The notes under the pieces were generated by a model. The model was not told the origin of the DNA. It saw nothing but the letters and a program-made list of their open reading frames with translations, and searched no databases. From assembly GCA_025457725.1 (NCBI GenBank), contig JALOTU010000272.1:1-5726 (forward strand): a stretch of DNA of 5,726 bases, given 5' to 3'. This stretch comes from Verrucomicrobiota bacterium (GTDB lineage: Bacteria > Verrucomicrobiota > Verrucomicrobiia > Limisphaerales > DSYF01). This document shows positions 1 to 5,597 of the stretch, piece after piece. Position numbers and translations under genes: made by a program. Position 1 is the first letter of the stretch; each line of letters opens with the position of its first letter.

Positions 1-33
1 CGGTTTTCCCTGCGCACCGAACCCAGGAAGTAG
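1..33 (+). CDS. 3' end of an upstream gene, probably tolR/exbD (partial)
   Basis: Frame 1 reads RFSLRTEPRK followed by a TAG stop at 31-33. The stop lies 2 nt before the tolA start, the same spacing as between tolA and tolB, so this looks like the last ten codons of the preceding gene in the same operon. TolR/ExbD proteins usually end in a beta-strand plus a short polar tail of this kind, and tolR is the expected gene directly upstream of tolA. Ten residues cannot establish a family, so the identity rests mainly on gene order and the call is tentative. Confidence 0.5.
   Translation, partial: RFSLRTEPRK
25..30 (+). promoter_or_regulatory. Shine-Dalgarno site of tolA
   Basis: AGGAAG lies 5 nt before the ATG at 36, inside the last codons of the upstream gene. 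It is the only clear Shine-Dalgarno match in front of any gene in the window, and it supports the start chosen for tolA. Confidence 0.6.
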
Positions 34-35
34 CC

Positions 36-848
36 ATGAGCAAACTCCACAAGAAATGCGTCGTCGCATCCACCGGAATGCATGCGCTCTTGCTGCTGGT
101 GCTTCTGGTCGGCCCCGCCTTCCTCATGCGATCCGACAAGAGGGATGACATGCCAGTGCTGGAAATCATCCCGGACATCCTGGTGGATGAACAGATCCAG
201 GGCGGAGGCAACCCGAATGTGAAGCCCCCCCCCCCGGTTGCTCTTCCAAAACCGGAGCGCCAACCGGTGACAGTAAAGGCCGAGCCGCAGCCGGTGACGA
301 TGAAAGCCGAACCCCAGCCAACCGCGAAGGATCCCGAGCCACAGCCCGATCCAACCCCCAAGTGGACTCCCAGCGACAAGATCAAGATAAGCGCCAAGAA
401 GACCGTCCGGACCTCCGACGCCCCCGCCCGGCCCAAGACGACCACGACCACCCGGGATCCGTCGAATGTTTTTGCCCAGGCGGCGAAAGCACTTCGCAGC
501 GCCGCTTCAAGCACTTCCATCGAAATGCCCAGCCTGGGTGCCGGCAGCGGCCCGGCCTACGCCAACTACGCACAGGCGGTGAAAAGCATTTACGAACGCA
601 ACTGGTACCCGCCGGATGACACTTCCAGCGACGATGCGCTGGTCAAGGTGCAAGTCATCATCGCGAAGGACGGGACGGTCGTGTCCGCGAAAATCACATC
701 CCGTTGCGGCGACGCTGCCATCGACGGAACCGTGGAGGCGGCGCTGCGCCGTGTGACCTCGGTCCCTGCGTTCCCCGCCGGAGCCAGGGAAAACACCCGG
801 ACCTACATCATCGGATTCAACCTCAAATCAAAACGCGCACTCGGATAA
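36..848 (+). CDS. tolA: TolA/TonB-family energy transducer, inner-membrane anchored
   Basis: A 270-residue protein with the TolA/TonB plan. It has a short cytoplasmic N-terminus and one membrane span (about residues 11-31). A proline- and charge-rich periplasmic linker follows (about 55-140), with a PPPP run at 64-67 and a QPVTxKAEP repeat at 76-102. The C-terminal TonB/TolA-like domain (about 174-265) starts with a YANYAQAVKSIYERNW segment. The span carries S12 and H16, matching the Ser-x3-His motif through which TonB and TolA couple to ExbB/D or TolQ/R. By family knowledge, TolA passes proton-motive force from TolQ/R to TolB and Pal. I prefer TolA to TonB because tolB and pal follow directly. 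It is shorter than E. coli TolA (about 420 aa) and lacks its long Ala/Lys-rich helix. The start is fixed by the Shine-Dalgarno site at 25-30. Confidence 0.85.
   Translation: MSKLHKKCVVASTGMHALLLLVLLVGPAFLMRSDKRDDMPVLEIIPDILVDEQIQGGGNPNVKPPPPVALPKPERQPVTVKAEPQPVTMKAEPQPTAKDPEPQPDPTPKWTPSDKIKISAKKTVRTSDAPARPKTTTTTRDPSNVFAQAAKALRSAASSTSIEMPSLGAGSGPAYANYAQAVKSIYERNWYPPDDTSSDDALVKVQVIIAKDGTVVSAKITSRCGDAAIDGTVEAALRRVTSVPAFPAGARENTRTYIIGFNLKSKRALG
225..235 (+). repeat. C11 homopolymer in the tolA linker
   Basis: Eleven consecutive C residues encode most of a four-proline run (residues 64-67) in the periplasmic linker of tolA. Runs this long are prone to slipped-strand mispairing and also to sequencing indels. 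The frame is intact here, since the C-terminal domain downstream reads normally. Confidence 0.85.
261..341 (+). repeat. 27-bp (9-codon) degenerate tandem repeat in tolA
   Basis: Three 27-nt units at 261-287, 288-314 and 315-341 encode QPVTVKAEP, QPVTMKAEP and the diverged QPTAKDPEP, with a further partial QPDP. The first two units differ at several silent positions, so this is an older expansion. It probably sets the length of the extended periplasmic linker. Confidence 0.75.
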
Positions 849-850
849 TC

Positions 851-2125
851 ATGCCAAAGAAATTCATTACAAACCTGCTGACACTCACCATCTTGTCTGC
901 CGCGCCCTGGGCGTTCCCGCAGCAGGGGGAGGACATAGGTGTTATCGTCAAGGGCAGCGATTGGACGCCGGGCGGGGAAAACCCCATTCTTGTATCCCTC
1001 TCCGGGTTTTCCGGTTCCGGGGAGGTGGCCGCCGTGATCCAGTTCGATCTCTACGTGCAGGGTTTCAAGTTTGTCGGGCCAGACCAGGCCCAGTTTCTCA
1101 TCAGTGGAAGCAACGCCGGAAATGTCCAGGGCCGGGTCACGGCTCGGGTCACCCAGACAACGGAGCTCTCCCGAAGTTACTCGGGCGCCTCGCTCAGGCG
1201 CCAGGCGCATGCCTTCACGGACGATGTGGTGGCAGCCGCCGTCAACCACAGTAAGGGGATTGGTTTGACACGGATCGCATGCAAGGTGCAGCAAGGTCAG
1301 AATGCCGAGATTTGGGTGGCCGACTTCGATGGGCATGGGGCGACCTCGCTGACGAGTGGCGACAACGCACTCGCCAAATCTCCCGCCTGGGTGCCCGGCC
1401 AGCCGGTTCTGGTTTACAGTTCCTACAAGCGCGGCCGACCCGAGATCTCCAAATCTCCCGCCTGGGTGCCCGGCCAGCCGGTTCTGGTTTACAGTTCCTA
1501 CAAGCGCGGCCGACCCGAGATCTTCCGGCACAACATCTCGAATGGAGAACGACAGATCCTTGCCTCCTACGGCGGTTCCAACCTGATGCCCGTCCCTTCC
1601 CCGGACGGGTCCAAGGTGGCCATGGTGCTCAGCAAGAGCGGCATGGTGGATCTCTACGTGGCCAATGCCGATGGCAGCAATTTAAAGCAACTCACGCGGA
1701 CCAAGGAGGAGGAATCCTCGCCCTGCTGGTCTCCGGATGGGCGCTGGATCTGTTTCGCCACCAAGTCCGGGGGCAGGCGGGTGCTGGCCAAGGTCCCGCC
1801 CGGGGGTGGCGATGTGGAGCGAATCAGCGTCGCAGGCGTGTCCAACCCCAGCGAACCCGATTGGTCGCCCGATGGCAAGTGGATCGCCTTCACCGCCCAA
1901 ATGGGTGATTTTGAAATCTGTGTGGTTCCCGCCGGAGGCGGGGCTGCTACCGTGTTGGTGAGCGGCGATGACCCCTCCTGGGCCCCCAATTCCAGAACGC
2001 TGGTCTTCACCCGGCGTGTGGGTGGCCGAGAGACCCTGTCTCTACTTGACGTGCCCACCAAACAGGTCAAGGATGTGCCCCGGATTTCGGGAAGCAACAA
2101 CTCTCAGCCCGTGTGGGCGCGTTAA
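851..2125 (+). CDS. tolB: TolB, periplasmic beta-propeller of the Tol-Pal system
   Basis: A 424-residue protein, close to E. coli TolB (430). It has an export signal (about residues 1-21), an N-terminal alpha/beta domain (about 28-138) and a C-terminal propeller. The propeller is marked by W/P-[SV]-P-[DG]-type blade motifs with the key position at 180/205, 249, 293, 338, 377 and 422; WSPDG is explicit at 293-297 and 338-342. Spacing between motifs is 39-45 residues except at the first interval. There, an exact 25-residue duplication (176-200 and 201-225) stretches 44 to 69. The family role is to bind Pal and TolA in the periplasm. I use the ATG at 851, 2 nt after the tolA stop, because it begins the signal peptide; the in-frame codons upstream to 704 overlap tolA and look non-coding. 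There is no Shine-Dalgarno site, so translation is probably coupled to tolA. Confidence 0.9.
   Translation: MPKKFITNLLTLTILSAAPWAFPQQGEDIGVIVKGSDWTPGGENPILVSLSGFSGSGEVAAVIQFDLYVQGFKFVGPDQAQFLISGSNAGNVQGRVTARVTQTTELSRSYSGASLRRQAHAFTDDVVAAAVNHSKGIGLTRIACKVQQGQNAEIWVADFDGHGATSLTSGDNALAKSPAWVPGQPVLVYSSYKRGRPEISKSPAWVPGQPVLVYSSYKRGRPEIFRHNISNGERQILASYGGSNLMPVPSPDGSKVAMVLSKSGMVDLYVANADGSNLKQLTRTKEEESSPCWSPDGRWICFATKSGGRRVLAKVPPGGGDVERISVAGVSNPSEPDWSPDGKWIAFTAQMGDFEICVVPAGGGAATVLVSGDDPSWAPNSRTLVFTRRVGGRETLSLLDVPTKQVKDVPRISGSNNSQPVWAR
1374..1523 (+). repeat. Exact 75-bp tandem duplication inside tolB
   Basis: Positions 1374-1448 and 1449-1523 appear identical base for base. Homology stops abruptly on both sides (G1373 versus T1448; C1449 versus T1524). 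The unit is 25 codons, so the frame is kept and KSPAWVPGQP...RPEI occurs twice. The lack of silent differences points to a very recent event or an assembly error. Confidence 0.95.
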
Positions 2126-2150
2126 GGACCTTCCCAACGCATAAACAATC

Positions 2151-2732
2151 ATGAAAGCAATCAAGTTCGCCAACCTTTGCATCATCGCCCTCGCCCTGAC
2201 CGTTGCCGCCGTCGGCTGCAAGAAAAAACCCACCGGCATTACGCCTTTGCCAGGGCAGACTGGCTCCGTCACCGATCCTTCCGCTGCCCGACTTGGCCAG
2301 GGAGGAGTTGCGGGCAGTGGATCAGACGTCGAATCCGGGGGCGGTGAGTTGCCTCCTGGAGGCGCCTTCGCGCACATGAAGGAGGATCGCAGCGCGCTTG
2401 CGGATTACACCGTCTACTTCGATTTTGACAGCTCGACGGTCCGCAGCAGCGAGCAGGGGAACGTGATCAGCGTGGCCGGGATTCTCAATGAGAACATGAA
2501 CAACGCGGTGCGCATTGAAGGATACTGTGACGAGCGCGGCACCGAAGGCTACAATCTGGCATTGGGCGAGCGCCGTGCCCTCGCGCTGCGCGAAGCGCTT
2601 GTCGCCGCAGGCGTCAGCGGCAGTCGGATCGACACCATCAGCTACGGTGAGGAGCATCCGGCAGATCCCAACCACGACGAGATTGCCTGGGCTAAGAATC
2701 GTCGTGGAGTGTTCGTGCTGCTGCTGCCTTGA
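2151..2732 (+). CDS. pal: Pal, peptidoglycan-associated outer-membrane lipoprotein
   Basis: A 193-residue lipoprotein, slightly longer than E. coli Pal (173). A signal peptide ends in an AVGC lipobox, so the lipidated residue is C23. A flexible Gly/Pro/Ser-rich tether follows (about 24-75), then an OmpA-like domain (about 85-192) opening with YFDFDSS (89-95). The core motif spans 124-143 (GYCDERG then NLALGERRA). D127 and R142 sit 15 residues apart, like the diaminopimelate-binding Asp and Arg of OmpA-family domains. NRR at 183-185 is also typical. The common HTDERG is GYCDERG here, with cysteine beside the binding aspartate. Pal sits in the outer membrane, binds peptidoglycan and partners TolB and TolA, in line with its place directly after tolB. 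There is no nearby Shine-Dalgarno site; an AAGGA at 2124-2128 is too far upstream. Confidence 0.93.
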   Translation: MKAIKFANLCIIALALTVAAVGCKKKPTGITPLPGQTGSVTDPSAARLGQGGVAGSGSDVESGGGELPPGGAFAHMKEDRSALADYTVYFDFDSSTVRSSEQGNVISVAGILNENMNNAVRIEGYCDERGTEGYNLALGERRALALREALVAAGVSGSRIDTISYGEEHPADPNHDEIAWAKNRRGVFVLLLP

Positions 2733-2762
2733 TCCCTCTGGATCGAAGACTTTGGCATTCTG

Positions 2763-2788
2763 CGGGCGCTCTGAGGAGCGCCCGTTTT
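2763..2788 (+). terminator. Intrinsic terminator of the Tol-Pal operon
   Basis: A 9-bp GC-rich stem pairs 2763-2771 with 2776-2784 around a TGAG loop and is followed by TTTT at 2785-2788. It begins 31 nt after the pal stop. A weaker hairpin (2731-2735 with 2740-2744) overlaps the pal stop codon. The aroF start is only 31 nt further on. Confidence 0.85.
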
Positions 2789-2819
2789 GCTTAACACACA
2801 GCCCATTCCTACAACAGTC

Positions 2820-3833
2820 ATGATTATTGTTCTGAAGCCAGGAGCCAGCGCGCGGCAGGAGCGGGAAATTTTCCGCGAAATCCACCGGCTCGGTTACAAG
2901 CCCCACCCCATTCACGGAGTGGCTCGCACCGTTATTGGCGCCATTGGCGATGAGCGCACGCACAAGACACTCGAGACACTCACAACTTGGCCCCAGGTCG
3001 AAAGCGTGATGCGGGTGCAAAAGCGGTACAAACTGGTCAGTCGGGAAGCGCACGAAAAGACATCCGTCGTCAAGGTGGCGGGTCTCGAACTGGGAGGACG
3101 CAAGATCCAAGTGATGGCAGGGCCATGCTCGGTGGAAGGTGAGAAGCAGCTGCTTACAACCGCCACTGCGGTCGCCAAAGCGGGAGCGACCATCCTGCGC
3201 GGAGGCGCATTCAAACCGCGCACCTCCCCATATGAATTTCAGGGACTCGGGCTGAAGGGATTGAAGCTTCTGGCCAAGGCTCGTCGTGAAACCGGCCTGG
3301 CCGTCATCACGGAACTGCTCTCCGAACAGCACACGGAGATGGTTGCGGAATACGCGGACATTATTCAGATCGGTGCGCGCAACGCCCAGAATTTCCAGTT
3401 GCTGGTCTCAGCCGCCAGAACCAAGAAGCCCATTCTTCTGAAACGCGGACTTTCAATGCGAATTGAGGAATGGTTGCTGGCCGGGGAGTACGTCCTTTCG
3501 TCCGGCAATTCCAGATTAATGTTCTGCGAGCGCGGGATCCGCACATTTGAATCCTACACTCGAAACACGCTGGACCTTTGTGCGGTTCCAATCGTCAAGG
3601 CCGAGTCCCATTTACCGGTCGTTGTGGACCCCAGCCAGGGGGCGGGCCGGGCAGATCTCGTCAGCGCCGCCTGCAAAGGGGCCGTGGCCATGGGAAGCGA
3701 TGCCTTGTTGATCGAAGTTCATCCCAATCCCCGCGAAGCTTGGAGCGATGGTGCCCAGCAGCTTTCAGTCGACCAGTTTGCCCAGCTGATGAAGGAGCTG
3801 AAACCATTTATTGCGGCTGCCGACAGGGAGTAG
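2820..3833 (+). CDS. aroF: 3-deoxy-7-phosphoheptulonate (DAHP) synthase, type I-beta, with ferredoxin-like regulatory domain
   Basis: A 337-residue cytoplasmic enzyme that condenses phosphoenolpyruvate and erythrose 4-phosphate to DAHP, the first step to chorismate and the aromatic amino acids. It is close in length and layout to Thermotoga maritima DAHP synthase: a ferredoxin-like domain (about 1-70), a linker with YKLVSRE (70-76), then a TIM barrel. Barrel motifs are AGPCSVEG (100-107), RGGAFKPRTSPYEFQG (127-142), IQIGARNAQNF (182-192), LLKRG (206-210), CERGIRTFE (236-244) and IEVHPNP (298-304). Metal-ligand positions give C103, E299 and D310, but the fourth, histidine in DPSH, is Q273 (DPSQ). 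The ATG at 2820 is chosen because MIIVLKPG matches the usual family N-terminus; an in-frame TTG at 2787 lies in the terminator. There is no Shine-Dalgarno site. Feedback inhibition through the N-terminal domain is expected from the family. Confidence 0.95.
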   Translation: MIIVLKPGASARQEREIFREIHRLGYKPHPIHGVARTVIGAIGDERTHKTLETLTTWPQVESVMRVQKRYKLVSREAHEKTSVVKVAGLELGGRKIQVMAGPCSVEGEKQLLTTATAVAKAGATILRGGAFKPRTSPYEFQGLGLKGLKLLAKARRETGLAVITELLSEQHTEMVAEYADIIQIGARNAQNFQLLVSAARTKKPILLKRGLSMRIEEWLLAGEYVLSSGNSRLMFCERGIRTFESYTRNTLDLCAVPIVKAESHLPVVVDPSQGAGRADLVSAACKGAVAMGSDALLIEVHPNPREAWSDGAQQLSVDQFAQLMKELKPFIAAADRE

Positions 3834-3884
3834 CTGGAAACCGGAACTGAGTGGATTCCTTCGCGGGCAGGGAACGCTATTCTG

Positions 3885-3916
3885 AAAAAAGTGCCGCCAG
3901 CGCTGGTGATGGCGGC
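3885..3916 (-). terminator. Intrinsic terminator for the minus-strand genes
   Basis: On the minus strand a perfect 7-bp stem GCCGCCA/TGGCGGC (3910-3916 with 3893-3899, 10-nt loop) is followed two bases later by TTTTTT (3885-3890 on +). It lies about 60 nt after the stop of the 47-aa gene. On the plus strand no T-tract follows, so aroF, which converges on it, has no obvious intrinsic terminator of its own. Confidence 0.75.
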
Positions 3917-3977
3917 GGAGATAACGCTTTCGCCGTTCCTGAAGAATGAAGGGATGAACGAACGTCAGGCAGGCGGC

Positions 3978-4121
3978 TTACTTTTGAGGCGCGGGTTTGG
4001 GCTCCTTGCCGACATGGAAGCCCGTTTCGTCCTGATAGCCCACCGGAGCGGATACAACGGACACGACCAGCGAGAACACGCCTGAGGTAACCAAACCAGC
4101 GAGAATTAATGCAACGGTCAT
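3978..4121 (-). CDS. Small single-span membrane protein (47 aa), function unknown
   Basis: I do not recognise this family. The predicted 47-residue product has one hydrophobic segment (about residues 3-24, from ALILAGL to VVS), with no charged residues in it, and then a polar tail with GYQDETGFHVG (28-38) and a Lys/Pro-rich end. It looks like a small membrane protein with a tail on one side. Support for coding is the clean membrane span, the ordered tail, and a terminator about 60 nt downstream on the same strand. The ATG at 4121 is the start directly before the hydrophobic segment; upstream codons in this frame run into the structured intergenic region and look non-coding. No convincing Shine-Dalgarno site is present. 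It lies downstream of the DUF481 gene and may share its transcript, unless the hairpin at 4174-4217 terminates. Confidence 0.6.
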   Translation of the reverse strand: MTVALILAGLVTSGVFSLVVSVVSAPVGYQDETGFHVGKEPKPAPQK

Positions 4122-4173
4122 AACCCATTCATAGCATGGCGAATACCACCGGACCGGTTCCGTAGACCTCCCG

Positions 4174-4217
4174 ACAAAGAACGCGCGCTTTCGGTGGGTC
4201 GGCACCCAAAGCGCGCG
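4174..4217 (-). terminator. Long GC-rich hairpin with T-rich tail downstream of the DUF481 gene
   Basis: A perfect 10-bp outer stem (4182-4191 with 4208-4217, CGCGCGCTTT/AAAGCGCGCG) encloses a 4-bp stem (4196-4199 with 4204-4207) with a 4-nt loop and a 4-nt bulge. On the minus strand it is followed by TTCTTTGT (4174-4181). That suggests a terminator for the DUF481 transcript about 55 nt past its stop. The U-tract is interrupted, so read-through to the 47-aa gene is possible. Confidence 0.55.
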
Positions 4218-4231
4218 CAAGATGTCTCTTC

Positions 4232-4263
4232 GTGGGACAGGTTCGTGTCCCGCAACAGGACAC
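4232..4263 (-). other. Three-arm region able to form two mutually exclusive hairpins
   Basis: The arms are A = GGGACA (4234-4239), B = GTGTCCC (4245-4251) and C = GGACAC (4258-4263). A pairs with B (6 bp, extendable by a G-T and a G-C pair) and B also pairs with C (6 bp), but not at the same time. The element lies between the DUF481 stop and the long hairpin at 4174-4217. Neither hairpin has a T-tract on the minus strand. It may be a 3' UTR stabiliser or a switch; the role is unknown. Confidence 0.45.
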
Positions 4264-4270
4264 AAAAGCT

Positions 4271-5032
4271 CTAGAATCTGTACCTCAAACCAGCGATGAG
4301 CTTGATGTCGTTTGATTCCCGGCCCGGTGCAGGGATGTTGTTGTAGGTGTCAAAGAACGTCAGTGTCATGCTCAACTTATCGCTCATAGCCGTCTCCACG
4401 CCGATACTGAAGTTGAAGAAGTAATTTTCCAAATTGTCAATCTGGGGCAGAATTTCAAAGTTCTGCGCCAGCTTAACCCGGTCGTTGAAATCGTGTTCAA
4501 AATGCTCGGCAAAGCGCAGCGCGAAGTAATCCGACTGCGTCCCGCCGCTGTATTCGAGCACATAGGAGACACCGGCCTCAACATCGAGCGAGGTCTTTTC
4601 CTTGTTGATGACGCGGCGGCCGACACCTGGGCTCAGTGTTACCCGGTAATCAATGTCGGCAATCCCATCATGCAGGGCCTCCGCTCTGCCCAGCCAATAC
4701 CAGTCTTTGGCGAAGTCCTTGTTGTACTGGGCCCAGCCGCGCAACGTCTGCACATTCGCTACACTGGTATCTTCGCCATATGCCCCGGCAAAGCCCAACT
4801 CCAGCAGGCTCTTGGACCACTCGCGCTTTCCGAGGACTCCGCCGGCAATTAGCAAGGTGTCGCTGTTCCCTGAAGTCAGGGTGACCCCGAGATCCGCGCT
4901 GACATCCCATTTGGGGGGCGCATTGGTTTCCATTGCAGGCGTCGTGGCGTCGTCGGCGCCAGCCGGGTATCCCATGCATGCCAGGAGGCAAGTTGCCAGG
5001 ATCGATTTGATGATGTGTGTGGTGTCTTTCAT
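4271..5032 (-). CDS. DUF481 (YdiY-like) outer-membrane beta-barrel protein
   Basis: A 253-residue protein with a signal peptide (about residues 1-26, a hydrophobic ILATCLLACMG core, cleavage near AGA/DD) and alternating-residue strands to a C-terminal YRF. The terminal phenylalanine is the usual recognition signal for outer-membrane barrel insertion. TSGNSDT (53-59) and the stretch from RGWAQYNKDF to the SPGVGRR segment (98-140) match the DUF481 pattern, in which a GN[ST]xT start is followed by strands with the conserved 'D-ID-R-tl-pG-G' signature. The family's role is poorly defined and no substrate can be read from the sequence. It follows the small lipoprotein gene on the same strand with an 80-nt gap that contains a large hairpin (5052-5089). 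There is no Shine-Dalgarno site; the ATG at 5032 is chosen because it opens the signal peptide. Confidence 0.88.
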   Translation of the reverse strand: MKDTTHIIKSILATCLLACMGYPAGADDATTPAMETNAPPKWDVSADLGVTLTSGNSDTLLIAGGVLGKREWSKSLLELGFAGAYGEDTSVANVQTLRGWAQYNKDFAKDWYWLGRAEALHDGIADIDYRVTLSPGVGRRVINKEKTSLDVEAGVSYVLEYSGGTQSDYFALRFAEHFEHDFNDRVKLAQNFEILPQIDNLENYFFNFSIGVETAMSDKLSMTLTFFDTYNNIPAPGRESNDIKLIAGLRYRF

Positions 5033-5046
5033 AAATGCAAGTGACT

Positions 5047-5089
5047 AAAGCAAAGCCCTTAGGCAACCCGGGTTGCTTGCAAGGGCTTT
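5047..5089 (-). terminator. Hairpin between the lipoprotein and DUF481 genes, likely terminator
   Basis: A perfect 9-bp stem AAAGCCCTT/AAGGGCTTT (5052-5060 with 5081-5089) surrounds the palindrome GCAACCCGGGTTGC (5063-5076), which can fold as an inner stem. On the minus strand the 3' arm ends in TTT and is followed by GCTTTAG. It begins 24 nt after the lipoprotein stop and ends about 20 nt before the DUF481 ATG, so it is either a partial terminator or a leader structure for DUF481. Confidence 0.6.
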
Positions 5090-5112
5090 CGGAGGATCTG
5101 AAATGAGGGTCT

Positions 5113-5526
5113 CTATTTCTCGCCGCCCAACAGATTGCCGACCGCCTTGGTTCCCTCCTTGACGGCTTGGGTTTCCATGGCTTTCTGGAGTGTGGCCTTC
5201 AGACTGTCGAAGGTCTTTTGCTGCTCAGGTGTCAACTTGAAGTTTGCCAGCTGCTGCAACAGGGGCCCGGCTTCCTCATATTTCTTTTCAGCCACGAGTT
5301 TCTGAGCTTTCGACAGAAGTTCCTGGGCCTGTGCGGCTGCATCTGTGACAGCCTGCTTGGCGGCATCCGCCGTCTCGGTGACGGTTTCTTGGATGGACAC
5401 TTCCTCTACCACCATTGCGTCCTCGCCTCCGGCGGTCGACTCGGGGGATGTCTCTGATTTGCCACAACCCGCACATAGCAAAGCGGCAAGGCCCATGGTT
5501 CCAATGATTGTTGGTATGGTTTTCAT
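5113..5526 (-). CDS. Small alpha-helical lipoprotein (137 aa), function unknown
   Basis: The signal peptide MKTIPTIIGTMGLAALLCAGC ends in a lipobox, with C21 the predicted lipidated residue; position -3 is cysteine rather than the usual leucine. An acidic Ser/Thr/Glu-rich tether follows (about 24-50). The rest (about 51-130) is Ala/Lys/Gln-rich and almost surely helical. KLVAEKKYEEAGPLLQQL (76-93) and LTPEQQKTFDSL (98-109) resemble a helix-turn-helix repeat like one TPR unit. I cannot name a family. It is probably a periplasm-facing membrane-anchored protein. The ATG at 5526 opens the signal peptide; the in-frame TTG at 5658 lies in the -35 box and is rejected. No Shine-Dalgarno site is seen. 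It is the first gene of the minus-strand group, about 97 nt after the likely transcription start. Confidence 0.8.
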   Translation of the reverse strand: MKTIPTIIGTMGLAALLCAGCGKSETSPESTAGGEDAMVVEEVSIQETVTETADAAKQAVTDAAAQAQELLSKAQKLVAEKKYEEAGPLLQQLANFKLTPEQQKTFDSLKATLQKAMETQAVKEGTKAVGNLLGGEK

Positions 5527-5597
5527 GTTATTCGGTTCTCGTTCACTCTGTGCCTGTCGACCCCAATCACTCTCGCGGACTCGCTGAAGATCAGGTT

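Noticed and set aside
704..850. Upstream extension of tolB to an ATG at 704
   Set aside because: The 49 extra residues overlap the tolA C-terminal domain in another frame, are Arg-rich, and would bury the signal peptide that begins at the ATG at 851.
803..1531. 242-codon minus-strand frame opposite tolB
   Set aside because: Shadow of tolB. Its internal protein repeat is just the reverse reading of the 75-bp duplication.
1659..2114. Further repeats in the second half of tolB as a repeat array
   Set aside because: The recurring WSPDG-like motifs are the normal blade repeats of the propeller, with diverged DNA, and are not tandem DNA repeats.
2787..2819. TTG start for aroF at 2787
   Set aside because: It lies in the T-tract of the pal terminator, and the family N-terminus (MIIVLKPG) begins at the ATG at 2820.
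2322..3332. 336-codon open frame on the minus strand across pal and aroF
   Set aside because: It is antisense to two clearly recognised genes and runs through the terminator; its composition is that of a GC-rich shadow with no domain I can see.
3836..3859. Possible plus-strand terminator just after aroF
   Set aside because: Only a weak, interrupted GGAA/TTCC pairing with no T-tract follows the stop codon.
3877..4128. 83-codon minus-strand frame overlapping the 47-aa gene
   Set aside because: Its Arg/Ser-rich translation has no membrane span or motif, and it would read through the terminator stem and T-tract. The 47-aa frame explains the region better.
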